Numbered from the stretch's first letter, positions 23,783 to 30,941 are shown. The stretch: DNA of 64,000 nucleotides from Bifidobacterium saguini DSM 23967 (GCF_000741715.1 NZ_JGZN01000016.1:1-64000), one strand, 5' to 3'. The notes: generated by a model from the sequence alone, not told the origin. Numbers and translations are program-made.

Positions 23783-25230
23783 TGCTGGTCGTTGTCCTTT
23801 GTGGCGGTGAGGTTGCCGGCGAGTGCCTGTTGTTCGTTGGTGCTGGGTTGGTGGCCGAGCCATGCGAGCGCCTGGTAGTAGATGGCGGTGGTTTTGAGGT
23901 TGGTGCCGTAGCCGGTGCCGTCCCATGTTTCGGGGGTGATGCGTGCTTCCTGGCGGGCGAGCATGACGAGGGTGAGTTGGCGGAGTTCCTGGCCGGGTTT
24001 GTCGGCTCGGCGGCGCAGCTCGTTGAGGTTGGCCGGGGTGTCGAGGTGGTAGAGGCCTTCCTTCGGGTTCTTTTTCTCGTCGGGCAGGGGTTTGCCGCTG
24101 ATCTGGTTGTAGGCGGTGATCATCTGGTCGCGTTGGTTGGCGTCGAGGCCGGTGGGCAGATAGGTGCCGGTGCCGATGGTTTCGAGCCTGGCGAGGGTTT
24201 GGATGGCGTCTCGCATCTGCTGGCCGGTCCATTCGGTGGAGTGGGTGCGGATCCATTCGCGGCGGAGGCGGTTGCTGGTGGCCGTGTATTCGCGTACCTT
24301 GGCTTTGCGTTCGCGTTCCTTGGCGGCGATGGCCTTCAGGCGTTCGGTTTCCTTGGTGTTTTCCTCGGTGTCCTTCGGGGCTGCGGGTTCGGCCCATCCG
24401 TAGCCGGAGTCGGCGGTGGTGAGGATGATGCTGGCCGGGTCGCCGCCGTGGCGCAGGTATTCCTCCCAGGATTCGGCGAATGGTTTCGACGTGTTGGGCG
24501 CGTGGGTGGCGCCGTATCCTTCCATGCCGGTCCACAGGTTCTTGACCTTGATGGCGTGCAGGTGGTTCGCCGTGATGTATTCGTCGGCGGCCCGGCGCCA
24601 TTGGTTCATGCGTTTGTGGTCGCGCGCGTTCTCGAGCTCCCACCGCCAGTCGTTGCTTTCGGCCTTTTCGGCGAGGCGGGCTTGCGTTTTCGGATCGTCG
24701 CTGAATTCGGCGAGCGCGTCGAGCTGGCTGAGGGTGAGTTGGCTGAAGTCCTTGGCTTTGGCGCGGGTGGCTTGCGGTATGCCGGCAATTTTGATGCGGC
24801 GGCGGACGAAGCTGGTGCTGCGGCCGGTTTTGTCGGCGAGTTCGTCGATCGATGCGCCGAGGTCGAGGAGTCCTTGGTATCCGTCGGCTTCCTCGATGGG
24901 AGTCAGGTCGGCGCGCTGTGTGTTCTCGATGAGCATGATCTCGCGTTCCTCGCGGTCGGTGAGATGGCGCACCGTGCAGGGGATCATGGTCATGCCGGCC
25001 TTGATGCAGGCCTGGTAGCGGCGGTGGCCGATGACGATCCGGTAGAGGGGTTTGCCGTCCGTGTCCTGGCCGGCCGGGGTGACGAGCAGCTGCTGCTGGA
25101 GTCCCTGGGCTTTGATGCTCGCGGCGAGTTCGGTCACGTCGCCCACGGTCTTGCGCGGGTTGGCCGCGTTGGGGATGAGCTGCGTGGCGGGGATGTCCAC
25201 GATCAGCGGGCTTGTGGCGTTGTTTTCCAT
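23779..25230 (-). CDS. ParB/Srx-fold protein
   Basis: 483 aa. The N-terminal 100 residues have the ParB signature: IPATQLIPNAANPRK, AASIKAQGLQQQLLVTP, YRIVIGHRRYQACI and MLIENTQRADLTPIEEADGY (nucleotide-binding motifs). A helix-turn-helix follows (IDELADKTGRSTSFVRRRIK). The rest is a long charged helical region and is longer than in chromosomal ParB. No ParA partner was seen, so plasmid-style segregation is unlikely; a role in replication or gene control is more plausible. Confidence 0.85.
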   Translation of the reverse strand: MENNATSPLIVDIPATQLIPNAANPRKTVGDVTELAASIKAQGLQQQLLVTPAGQDTDGKPLYRIVIGHRRYQACIKAGMTMIPCTVRHLTDREEREIMLIENTQRADLTPIEEADGYQGLLDLGASIDELADKTGRSTSFVRRRIKIAGIPQATRAKAKDFSQLTLSQLDALAEFSDDPKTQARLAEKAESNDWRWELENARDHKRMNQWRRAADEYITANHLHAIKVKNLWTGMEGYGATHAPNTSKPFAESWEEYLRHGGDPASIILTTADSGYGWAEPAAPKDTEENTKETERLKAIAAKERERKAKVREYTATSNRLRREWIRTHSTEWTGQQMRDAIQTLARLETIGTGTYLPTGLDANQRDQMITAYNQISGKPLPDEKKNPKEGLYHLDTPANLNELRRRADKPGQELRQLTLVMLARQEARITPETWDGTGYGTNLKTTAIYYQALAWLGHQPSTNEQQALAGNLTATKDNDQQ

Positions 25231-25240
25231 TGGTTGCGGG

Positions 25241-25360
25241 TCACTGTTCCTTCACATCGTTGGACATGGTGGTGGGCATCGGGGTGCGGGGCAGGCGTTT
25301 GCGGCGTCTGCGCTGGCGTTGGTGTTCGAGCTGCTGGCGTCCGTGCTTACGCTTGGCCAT
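25241..25360 (-). CDS. Small highly basic protein
   Basis: 39 aa from the ATG at 25360 with GAAGGAGAC upstream (MAKRKHGRQQLEHQRQRRRR). Nearly half the residues are Arg, Lys, His or Gln. It overlaps the 3' end of the rusA-like frame by 14 bases and precedes the ParB-like gene by 10. The strong ribosome binding site and packing support it. It may bind nucleic acid. Confidence 0.6.
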   Translation of the reverse strand: MAKRKHGRQQLEHQRQRRRRKRLPRTPMPTTMSNDVKEQ

Positions 25361-25771
25361 GCTTGTCGTCTCCTTCGGTGGTTTCGGTGATGTGGAATTC
25401 GAGCCGGTGGATTCCTTTGGGTGCGATGGTGGGGCTCATCCGGTAGAAGGGGCCTTCCACGTGCCGCCAGTTGTCGTCCGGCCAGAGTCCGGCTTTGGTG
25501 AAGCCGTCGATGATGGGTTTGCCCACGTTGTCGGCGTTGCTGGGATCCGCCTGGTTTCTCCCGTTGGTGGATACTGCACGTACACGTCGAGCCGGCAATG
25601 TTCGAAGCTCACCCCGCCATGCCGGTTCCTCCAGTTGACGGCTTCGGCCCAGCCGAGGCGTTTGAGGGTCTGCATGAGCCGGTTGTGCGCGTACCAGTTG
25701 CCGTGCGAGCCGTTGTCGTTCTTCCACAGGGGTTTGGGAATCTCCACGACGATCACATGCTGTGTGCTCAT
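25347..25771 (-). pseudogene. RusA-like Holliday junction resolvase, frameshifted
   Basis: The start at 25771 (ATGA overlap) gives MSTQHVIVVEIPKPLWKNDN through YPPTG. The catalytic half is in the -1 frame: ADPSNADNVGKPIIDGFTKA and GLWPDDNW, holding the Asp residues and Lys of RusA. Restoring one G in the run at 25560-25562 rejoins the frames into 141 aa, the usual size. So this is a one-base deletion, a sequencing error, or unusual recoding. No standard slippery heptamer lies in phase. Without the repair the product would lack the active site. Confidence 0.8.
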
Positions 25772-26388
25772 CGTGGCCTCTTCGCGGTGTTCAGGCTGTC
25801 GCCCGGATATTGGGCGCAGACGATCCATTTGCCCTCGTGCCGGTGGTCGGGTGCGACTTCCACACGGTATGCGCCCTTGGGGGTGAAGGCCTTGATGCTG
25901 CCGTGGAGGATCCGCTGTTTGAGGTTCAACGCGGCGCGGCGCTCCATGTTCTCGCCGATCACGGCTATCCTGCCTTCGAACCTGCGCAACGCCTTGGCGG
26001 GTTTCGACCACTTGCTTTCCGGTGGCGCCGATTTGACGTGGATGTCGGCGGGCCAGTCCGCGATGAACCTCACGGAGCGCAGCAATGCCAGGTCCTCGTC
26101 CTTGCCCACCGGCTGTGCTTCGGTTTCCGCCGGTTCCGGCATGGTGGTTTCCGGCGCCGGCGGGGCCAACGGTTCCGGCTGGGATTCGACGGGCTTGTCG
26201 TCTTCGGTTTCGGCCTGCACCGGCTGTGTGATCACGCTCGGCGTGATGCCGGGGCGCTGCAGGCCGTGTTTCCTGCAGTAGCGGCCCACGGCGAGCCGTT
26301 CGGATTGCTCCAGCTGGTCCCAGCCGTCGCGCAACGCGATGGCATACAGTTGTTCGAGTTCCTGCTGTGTGTACTTCGGTTTGGTCAT
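25768..26388 (-). CDS. Phage protein of unknown function
   Basis: 206 aa from the ATG at 26388 (TGATG overlap with the SSB stop; GGGGAG upstream). N-terminal helical region (YTQQELEQLYAIALRDGWDQ), a Pro/Glu-rich linker (residues about 55-95), then a C-terminal domain (SVRFIADWPADIHVKSAPPE, KALRRFEGRIAVIGENMERR). Located between SSB and the RusA-like gene, suggesting a recombination or replication role. Family not recognised. Confidence 0.65.
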   Translation of the reverse strand: MTKPKYTQQELEQLYAIALRDGWDQLEQSERLAVGRYCRKHGLQRPGITPSVITQPVQAETEDDKPVESQPEPLAPPAPETTMPEPAETEAQPVGKDEDLALLRSVRFIADWPADIHVKSAPPESKWSKPAKALRRFEGRIAVIGENMERRAALNLKQRILHGSIKAFTPKGAYRVEVAPDHRHEGKWIVCAQYPGDSLNTAKRPR

Positions 26389-26855
26389 CACCACTCCCCG
26401 GTATCGAAGTCGTCATTGTTCCGCACGGCCCCCGCATAGCCCTGCGCGGGAGCCGGCGCGGCCTGGTGTTGGTTGCCGTTCCGGCCGCCGCCTGTTTTCG
26501 TGATCTGCACGGTGGCGCGCTGCAGGCTGGCGCCGATGTCGTCGATGACGTACCGGGTGGACCATCGCTCCGTGCCGTCCTGCGCGGTGAACCGGTCGGT
26601 CTTCGGCCTTGCCACCGCGATCACCTGGGAGCCTTTCGCCAGACTCGCGGCGATGTGTTCGGCCAGACCACGCCAGGCCTCGCAGTTCCAGCTCGTGGGA
26701 GTGACTTCGACCGGCTGGCCGGCCGTGTCCTTCTCCCAGCCGCTGGACAGGATGCGCAGGTTCACCACGGGCGTGGCCTGGGCGCCGACGGTCCTGAGCT
26801 CCGGATCGGCGGCGAGCCTGCCGCGGATGATGACCATGCTCGGATCCTTCGCCAT
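26388..26855 (-). CDS. ssb: Single-stranded DNA-binding protein
   Basis: 155 aa from the ATG at 26855 (GGAGGAGTAG upstream). An OB fold covers residues 5-110 (MVIIRGRLAADPELRT, VNLRILSSGWEKD, SWNCEAWRGLAEHIAASLAKGS), followed by a Gly/Asn/Gln linker and the acidic tip DDFDTGEW, which in SSBs recruits partner proteins. It protects ssDNA during phage replication. Confidence 0.93.
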   Translation of the reverse strand: MAKDPSMVIIRGRLAADPELRTVGAQATPVVNLRILSSGWEKDTAGQPVEVTPTSWNCEAWRGLAEHIAASLAKGSQVIAVARPKTDRFTAQDGTERWSTRYVIDDIGASLQRATVQITKTGGGRNGNQHQAAPAPAQGYAGAVRNNDDFDTGEW

Positions 26856-27098
26856 CTACTCCTCCTCTTCCTGTTCGTCGTCTTCGGTGAGATATGGTCC
26901 GAGCTTGCGCACCGCCCACGGTGTGGCGAGCGCCGCGCCGCAGCCCGCGTAGATGATCAGGGCGATGGTGTTGCCCAGCGGGTGCATGCATCCGTCGTGG
27001 GTGAGCAGCCATGCCAGGGCGAGCAGCGTGACGACGGCGAGCGCGATGGTCTCGATTCGTGTGTATGGCCAGCCGGTTGTGGTCTTGTCCGTGTTCAT
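26856..27098 (-). CDS. Small phage membrane protein
   Basis: 80 aa from the ATG at 27098 (GGAGGAATAACCC upstream). Two hydrophobic segments, about residues 18-34 (IALAVVTLLALAWLL) and 42-63 (NTIALIIYAGCGAALATPWA), with an acidic end (EDDEQEEEE). It abuts the SSB gene. Function unknown. Confidence 0.7.
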   Translation of the reverse strand: MNTDKTTTGWPYTRIETIALAVVTLLALAWLLTHDGCMHPLGNTIALIIYAGCGAALATPWAVRKLGPYLTEDDEQEEEE

Positions 27099-27101
27099 GG
27101 G

Positions 27102-27341
27102 TTATTCCTCCATGCCGCGGATCCAGCGGTCCATCGCGGCTTTCGTGACCCTGCGGCGGCCTGGTTTGCCGAAGCGGTTCGGCGGGCGGAATGTGTCGAG
27201 GTCGCCGTTGTTGATCGCCAGGCGTACCCCCTCGTAGTCGAGTGAGTACACCTGCGCGGCCTGGGCGGGCGACCATGCCTGCCGTTCTCCCAACGGCACA
27301 CGGCTCGTGTCCTTCAATGCTTCGGTGTTCTTCTCGCTCAT
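27102..27341 (-). CDS. MerR/excisionase-type HTH protein
   Basis: 79 aa from the ATG at 27341 (AAGGAGACCGAC upstream). The core WSPAQAAQVYSLDYEGVRLA, INNGDLDTFRPPN, GRRRVTKAAMDRWI is the helix-turn-helix type of excisionases and small phage regulators. It lies near the start of the early operon, away from the integrase, so an early regulator is about as likely as an excisionase. Confidence 0.75.
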   Translation of the reverse strand: MSEKNTEALKDTSRVPLGERQAWSPAQAAQVYSLDYEGVRLAINNGDLDTFRPPNRFGKPGRRRVTKAAMDRWIRGMEE

Positions 27342-27351
27342 GTCGGTCTCC

Positions 27352-27609
27352 TTAGAAGCTCTTGATCTTGGCCGTGAGGCGTTGGAGGATCTGGCGCGGG
27401 GTGCCGGTGACGAACACGGTTTCGCCACCCCAGCCCGCATCGAGACTGAAGAGATGCCCCTGGTTGTCGAGCATGAGCTGGGTGACGCCGATCTCGAACT
27501 TGCCGGGCGCGGTGCTGAACACGATGCCGTATGGCGTGGCGTCCGCGAACTCATATTTGCCGGAGTCTTCCATCAGTCCGGCCAGTGCTTCCTTGGTTGT
27601 CTCGTTCAT
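27352..27609 (-). CDS. Small phage early protein of unknown function
   Basis: 85 aa from the ATG at 27609, sharing one base with the upstream stop (TGATG). Mixed alpha/beta (EALAGLMEDSGKYEFADATP, YGIVFSTAPGKFEIGVTQLM). No known motif. Confidence 0.65.
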   Translation of the reverse strand: MNETTKEALAGLMEDSGKYEFADATPYGIVFSTAPGKFEIGVTQLMLDNQGHLFSLDAGWGGETVFVTGTPRQILQRLTAKIKSF

Positions 27610-27875
27610 CACTTGATCTCCGGGTTGACTTCGCTGCGATTGATGGTGCCTAGGCTGTCGCCATCCTTTACATGGCGGCTCCTCAATGCGCGGCTCATGC
27701 TTTCGACGGCTATGGCCGCTAGGTCACGCACGTGTTCTGGGATATCCGGTTCGAGCTGTACAACGCCCTGGGCTCTGCCGTTCGATGGGTCGGTCAGGTG
27801 AATCGTCATGCTGGTGATCGTTTCCATAACGGTTCCGGTCGGGTCGCTGAGCGTCAATTCGAATACGGCGTCCAT
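27609..27875 (-). CDS. Small phage early protein of unknown function
   Basis: 88 aa from the ATG at 27875, again in a TGATG overlap with AAGGAGGTGGCG just upstream. Beta-rich first half (VFELTLSDPTGTVMETITSM) and a helix AAIAVESMSRALRSRH. No known motif. Confidence 0.65.
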   Translation of the reverse strand: MDAVFELTLSDPTGTVMETITSMTIHLTDPSNGRAQGVVQLEPDIPEHVRDLAAIAVESMSRALRSRHVKDGDSLGTINRSEVNPEIK

Positions 27876-28114
27876 CACGCCACCTCCTTGGCCGGGGCGA
27901 CGAGCATGGCGGCGAGCGCCTTCGCGGCTTCGGGGCTGAGTTCCCTGCGCGGGCCAGTCCCTCCCTTGCCGATGCGGATGGTCACATGGCCGTCCACGTG
28001 GCGGGTCGAGACCAGCCTTTCGTCATCGGGCTCGTAGAAGGCGACCAGACTGGCGAACCTGTCGTTGCCGCGCACCTCGGTGTGAATCTCCGTATTCATG
28101 GCCTTCCCGCACAT
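27875..28114 (-). CDS. Small phage early protein of unknown function
   Basis: 79 aa from the ATG at 28114 (TGATG overlap); the ATG five codons later (28099) is an alternative. The sequence has a beta region (GHVTIRIGKGGTGPRRELSP) and a C-terminal helix (EAAKALAAMLVAPAKEV). No known motif. Confidence 0.6.
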   Translation of the reverse strand: MCGKAMNTEIHTEVRGNDRFASLVAFYEPDDERLVSTRHVDGHVTIRIGKGGTGPRRELSPEAAKALAAMLVAPAKEVA

Positions 28115-28362
28115 CACGCCACCAGCTTCTGCGAGCGCGTTTTGGTGTCCCTAACTACCGTCACGACCTCGCCAGGCGTGAAGCCAAAGGCATCAAACAA
28201 TCCGACGAGCACATCGGTGCCTACTTCGCCACCGGCCTTCATGTTCTCAAGCCGTTCCTCATTGATGCCTATAGCTGCCGCGAAGGATTCATCAGTTTTT
28301 ATGCCAGACATTCGCTTTGCTCTATCGAGGAAGCCTTCTTTGAACACCACTCGCGAGGTCAT
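28114..28362 (-). CDS. Early phage regulator with HTH-like fold (Cro-position)
   Basis: 82 aa from the ATG at 28362, preceded by GGAAAGGA; an in-frame GTG five codons earlier overlaps the ribosome binding site. Segments FLDRAKRMSGIKTDESFAAA and IGINEERLENMKAGGEVGTD then LVGLFDAFGFTPGEVV read as a five-helix lambda-repressor-like HTH. It is the first gene of the leftward operon and lies opposite the repressor, the place of Cro. It probably binds the operators in the shared promoter region. Confidence 0.75.
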   Translation of the reverse strand: MTSRVVFKEGFLDRAKRMSGIKTDESFAAAIGINEERLENMKAGGEVGTDVLVGLFDAFGFTPGEVVTVVRDTKTRSQKLVA

Positions 28363-28407
28363 ATCATTCCTTTCCACAATGCCATGCGCTCATTGCTTAT
28401 TGCAATG

Positions 28408-28436
28408 AGTATATTGCAGACTGTAATGCAAGTCAA
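28408..28436 (-). promoter_or_regulatory. Leftward early promoter
   Basis: Minus-strand TTGACT (28436-28431), 17-base spacer, TATACT (28413-28408). Close to sigma-70 consensus with ideal spacing. It drives the early operon and would be blocked by repressor at the overlapping dyads. Confidence 0.85.
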
Positions 28437-28459
28437 ATCATTTTGCAATGATTCTGAGC

Positions 28460-28488
28460 TTGACTGCAATGGAAAGCTATTGCATAAT
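28460..28488 (+). promoter_or_regulatory. Rightward promoter of the repressor, giving a leaderless mRNA
   Basis: TTGACT (28460-28465), 17-base spacer, CATAAT (28483-28488). Transcription should begin seven or eight bases later, at or next to the A of the repressor ATG (28496). The perfect dyad at 28479-28493 covers the -10. Confidence 0.8.
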
Positions 28489-28495
28489 GCAATGT

Positions 28496-28825
28496 ATGGG
28501 TATTAACGATTGGTTTGTAGAAGTCACCGGAGGCGAAAGTTACAATGCAGTCGCCAAAAAAGCCGGTGTGCAAGCCTCCTCTATTTGGAGGCAGCTCCCT
28601 GATCGATTGTCCGAAAAGAATGCCGTGGCAATCGCACGCGCCTATGGCCGTCCCGCCATAGAGCCCTTAATCGTTATGGGCTTGCTAACCGACGACGACG
28701 TTAAAGCGATTAAAAGCCAAGACGCCCTTCGGGATGCGACCGACGATGAGTTGATGGCAGAACTAAGCCGCCGAATAAAAGCAAATGCCGACCCCAAGTG
28801 GCAGGAGCCGCCCAATGTCGATTAG
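28496..28825 (+). CDS. Prophage immunity repressor
   Basis: 109 aa from the ATG at 28496 (MGINDWFVEVTGGESYNAVA). An ATG 48 bases upstream is rejected because it would lie before the promoter's -35 box. The N-terminal 55 residues form a helix-turn-helix (SYNAVAKKAGVQASSIWRQL, SEKNAVAIARAYG), and the remainder is a short helical tail (DALRDATDDELMAELSRRIK) likely for dimerisation. It lacks a LexA-type cleavage domain, so induction cannot be by self-cleavage. GC content is lower than that of its neighbours. The position and divergent promoters make the repressor role likely. Confidence 0.82.
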   Translation: MGINDWFVEVTGGESYNAVAKKAGVQASSIWRQLPDRLSEKNAVAIARAYGRPAIEPLIVMGLLTDDDVKAIKSQDALRDATDDELMAELSRRIKANADPKWQEPPNVD

Positions 28826-28922
28826 CACCAGATTCCCCAAGAATCTATGAATTTCAGTCTTCCAAAAGCCCCGCAGGGGAATATCCCCCTAGAATATAAG
28901 ACCCAAAAATCGTTAGAATATA

Positions 28923-28961
28923 AATCGCCCCGGTCGCTCGTCTGCGAGCGCCGGGGCGATT
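28923..28961. terminator. Strong bidirectional terminator after the repressor
   Basis: AATCGCCCCGG (28923-28933) pairs with CCGGGGCGATT (28951-28961), and CGCTCG with CGAGCG inside, a 17-bp stem with one bulged T and a TCTG loop. TTCTTTGTTG follows on the plus strand. The right arm TGCGAGCGCCGGGGC recurs at 30912-30926. Confidence 0.88.
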
Positions 28962-28975
28962 CTTCTTTGTTGTCG

Positions 28976-30157
28976 TTATCTTTCGTATGCCTCTATGTTG
29001 ATGCTGGTGTAGTAACGGCTTGCCAGAAGCAATAGCCTTCTTCCTTCGAGAGGTTCGGACATGGCGTATGCCGTCGCCGATCTTGCTGTGATTTCCGCGA
29101 GCGTGGTTCCGCCGCTTTTGATTGCGATGTGGGGCTTGGCCTTGGATCCGTCTGGTGTCGGTATCTTTTCGACGGTGGCCTCGAAGGCGACGAGTCCTTC
29201 GTCTGGGATTCTTGGGCCGCCCCAGTTGTTTTCCGTGATGCGGAAGGCGGCAAGTGATGTTTTCCCGGCGACCCCGTATGTCTGTCTGCGTTCGTATTCC
29301 TTGAGTGCGGTTTCCTCGGATTCGCGGTTTTTCGCCTCCGCCACTGTTGGCACCATGACGTAGACCTCCGGCACCCCTCTTTGGTACCATCCGCGTCGCA
29401 CGGCCGTGAGTTCCACGCTTTGCGCGCCGTTCTCGATGAGGGTGCGGATATGTATTGATGCGATGTTGTTGAAGAGCACGCCGAATGGTTTGCCTTTGTA
29501 TTCGATGGCGTATCCGTCGTCGATGCCGGTTCGCCATTGGCTGCCGTTGATTCTGCTACGTAGCGTTATCGGGCGCATGACGACTGTCACCCGATCGGCT
29601 AGCCCTTCCCTGAGCTTAAGTACGGGGCGCGGGTCGTAGACATAGATCTTCGCCTCGTATGAGCCGGATATTGTTTTCGTCGTCGCAGCCGCCTGCGTAG
29701 CCATGCTGCTTGGTTGAATGACGATCGGCCCGAGCGTGCCGGAGGCAGCGAGCGCCGGCGCATTGGCTTCGCGCCGTTTGATTGACGCAAGCACTTTATC
29801 GTTCGCCTTTTGGGCTGCGTCCGCAGAGGCGACGAATGAGCCCTCAGGTGGCTTGGAGGGCGTCGATACCACTGCAGGCGCCGCGGCCTGCAGCGGCTTC
29901 GGCTCTTCCTCCTGCCGCTGTGGTGCCGGAGGCAGGGTCAGCCCATATAGGACGAGTCCGATGAATCCCGTCAACGCCCCGATGAGGATGAAGCCGATGA
30001 TGCCACCTACGGCCCAGCTCTCCTTGAGATTGAACAATCCAAAGATGATCATGACGGCCGAGAGCAGGCATGCAAGCAGGAATGGTGCGGCGAGAATCCT
30101 CAATACGATTTTCTTGGTTTTCGATTGTCGCACTTCGACGTGCTGTCCGTTTGACAT
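28976..30157 (-). CDS. Prophage accessory membrane protein (moron candidate)
   Basis: About 393 aa from the ATG at 30157 (GGAGGGCATG upstream; the adjacent ATG at 30160 is possible). Two membrane segments near residues 18-42 (VLRILAAPFLLACLLSAVMI) and 50-75 (GGIIGFILIGALTGFIGLVL), then a Pro/Ala-rich linker and a large soluble part of two likely domains (KIYVYDPRPVLKLREGLADR; FRITENNWGGPRIPDEGLVA). It is transcribed apart from the early operon and lies between two terminators, so it may be expressed in the lysogen. Superinfection exclusion or a surface role is possible, but no function can be assigned. Confidence 0.8.
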   Translation of the reverse strand: MSNGQHVEVRQSKTKKIVLRILAAPFLLACLLSAVMIIFGLFNLKESWAVGGIIGFILIGALTGFIGLVLYGLTLPPAPQRQEEEPKPLQAAAPAVVSTPSKPPEGSFVASADAAQKANDKVLASIKRREANAPALAASGTLGPIVIQPSSMATQAAATTKTISGSYEAKIYVYDPRPVLKLREGLADRVTVVMRPITLRSRINGSQWRTGIDDGYAIEYKGKPFGVLFNNIASIHIRTLIENGAQSVELTAVRRGWYQRGVPEVYVMVPTVAEAKNRESEETALKEYERRQTYGVAGKTSLAAFRITENNWGGPRIPDEGLVAFEATVEKIPTPDGSKAKPHIAIKSGGTTLAEITARSATAYAMSEPLEGRRLLLLASRYYTSINIEAYER

Positions 30158-30246
30158 CATGCCCTCCACCTGTACATCATTCGCGGCCGGCTCGTTGCGG
30201 CTCCGTTTGATTCTAGCAGCGGGTCGGCGTGTCGCTTGCGCCCGGC

Positions 30247-30275
30247 TTGTATAACTTACATAGTTATGTTATATT
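30247..30275 (+). promoter_or_regulatory. Rightward promoter with operator-like repeats
   Basis: TTGTAT (30247-30252), 17-base spacer, TATATT (30270-30275). An inverted repeat ATAACT/AGTTAT (30251-30256, 30262-30267) and a direct repeat AGTTATGT (30262, 30276) overlap it, suggesting regulation. It leads into the 30315 gene. Confidence 0.6.
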
Positions 30276-30314
30276 AGTTATGTCAGCAAAACAGAACAGT
30301 GAAAGGAGGTGAAC

Positions 30315-30464
30315 ATGGACGAGGTCTGGAAAGCGATCGAAGCCATCGGCTCCCTGCTTGTCGGGATTGCGGCCGTCATTGCCGCGCTCAAGTCCAACGG
30401 CAGCGAGCCATCGCCGAAGCCGAAGCCAAAACCGCCACGCAGGCGGCGCAGGCCACGCAGGTAG
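30315..30464 (+). CDS. 49-residue membrane peptide with polybasic tail
   Basis: The near-perfect ribosome binding site AAAGGAGGTGAAC stands just before the ATG at 30315. The peptide has one amphipathic/hydrophobic helix (residues 9-25, EAIGSLLVGIAAVIAALKS), then SEPSPKPKPKPP and an Arg-rich end. The layout resembles small holin-like or type I toxin-like peptides; no antisense RNA was identified. It has its own promoter with operator-like repeats. Confidence 0.65.
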   Translation: MDEVWKAIEAIGSLLVGIAAVIAALKSNGSEPSPKPKPKPPRRRRRPRR

Positions 30465-30540
30465 AGCAAGAGCCGTAGATTCCGAATAACCCTACTATCC
30501 GGAGCTACGGCTCCCTTCCCAGACTAATCCATGAATCATC

Positions 30541-30687
30541 ATGAACGCAAAAAGCGCATACAGGTTCGTCTCGCTGGCATGCGGCGCGATGTGCCTCATC
30601 CTCGCCATCGGCGGACGGACCATCGCCGCCGGGGTCTTCGGAGCCGCCGCAGGCGTCTTCGGCTACCTCGCGGGAGGAGAACGATGA
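30541..30687 (+). CDS. Small hydrophobic phage protein
   Basis: 48 aa from the ATG at 30541 (MNAKSAYRFVSLACGAMCLI) with a single long hydrophobic stretch, residues 9-44, rich in Gly and Ala. The stop overlaps the next start as ATGA, so translation is coupled. There is no clear ribosome binding site, which lowers certainty. Confidence 0.5.
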   Translation: MNAKSAYRFVSLACGAMCLILAIGGRTIAAGVFGAAAGVFGYLAGGER

Positions 30688-30890
30688 CCGAACGCTTCCT
30701 GAGCCTCAAGGAGGTCGGCGAGCGCCTTGGCGTGAAGAATCCCGCCGCGAAGGGCTACAACCTGCCGGAGCCGGACGCGCTGATCGGCACGACGCGCGGC
30801 TGGCTGCCGGAGACCATCGACCGGTGGAACGCGGCCCGTCCCGGTCGTGGGGTCGGTGGCGGCAGGCCGCGCAAACATCCCGTTGAATAG
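30684..30890 (+). CDS. Excisionase-like HTH protein
   Basis: 68 aa from the ATG at 30684, with GGGAGGAGAACG upstream. The sequence MTERFLSLKEVGERLGVKNP, ALIGTTRGWLPETIDRWN is a MerR/AlpA-type helix-turn-helix followed by a basic Gly/Arg-rich end (GRGVGGGRPRKHP). It converges on the integrase gene, the usual site of xis, and would direct the integrase to excision. Confidence 0.75.
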   Translation: MTERFLSLKEVGERLGVKNPAAKGYNLPEPDALIGTTRGWLPETIDRWNAARPGRGVGGGRPRKHPVE

Positions 30891-30891
30891 G

Positions 30892-30931
30892 CGAAAGCCC
30901 CCGGCACTCATTGCGAGCGCCGGGGCTTTCG
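30892..30931 (+). terminator. Terminator between the excisionase-like gene and integrase
   Basis: CGAAAGCCCCCGGC (30892-30905) pairs with GCCGGGGCTTTCG (30919-30931), one bulged C, followed by TTTGTTTCGTTT on the plus strand. It shares TGCGAGCGCCGGGGC with the terminator at 28.94 kb. Confidence 0.85.
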
Positions 30932-30941
30932 TTTGTTTCGT

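Larger units (their letters stand above)
28389..28493. promoter_or_regulatory. Operator cluster of the lysogeny switch
   Basis: Related inverted repeats built on ATTGCA/TGCAAT: CTCATTGC...GCAATGAG (28389-28396, 28402-28409), ATTGCA GAC TGTAAT (28413-28427), ATCATT TTGC AATGAT (28437-28452), and ATTGCA TAA TGCAAT (28479-28493). They overlap the leftward -10, its spacer, the zone between both -35 boxes, and the rightward -10. Confidence 0.75.

Noticed and set aside
23761-25446. Plus-strand open frame of 561 codons
   Set aside because: It is the antisense shadow of the ParB-like gene, has no ribosome binding site, and its protein is Gly/Val/Leu-rich low complexity, as expected from a high-GC complement.
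25550-25575. Programmed frameshift in the rusA-like gene
   Set aside because: No X XXY YYZ heptamer lies in the zero frame there, and one missing G explains the break more simply.
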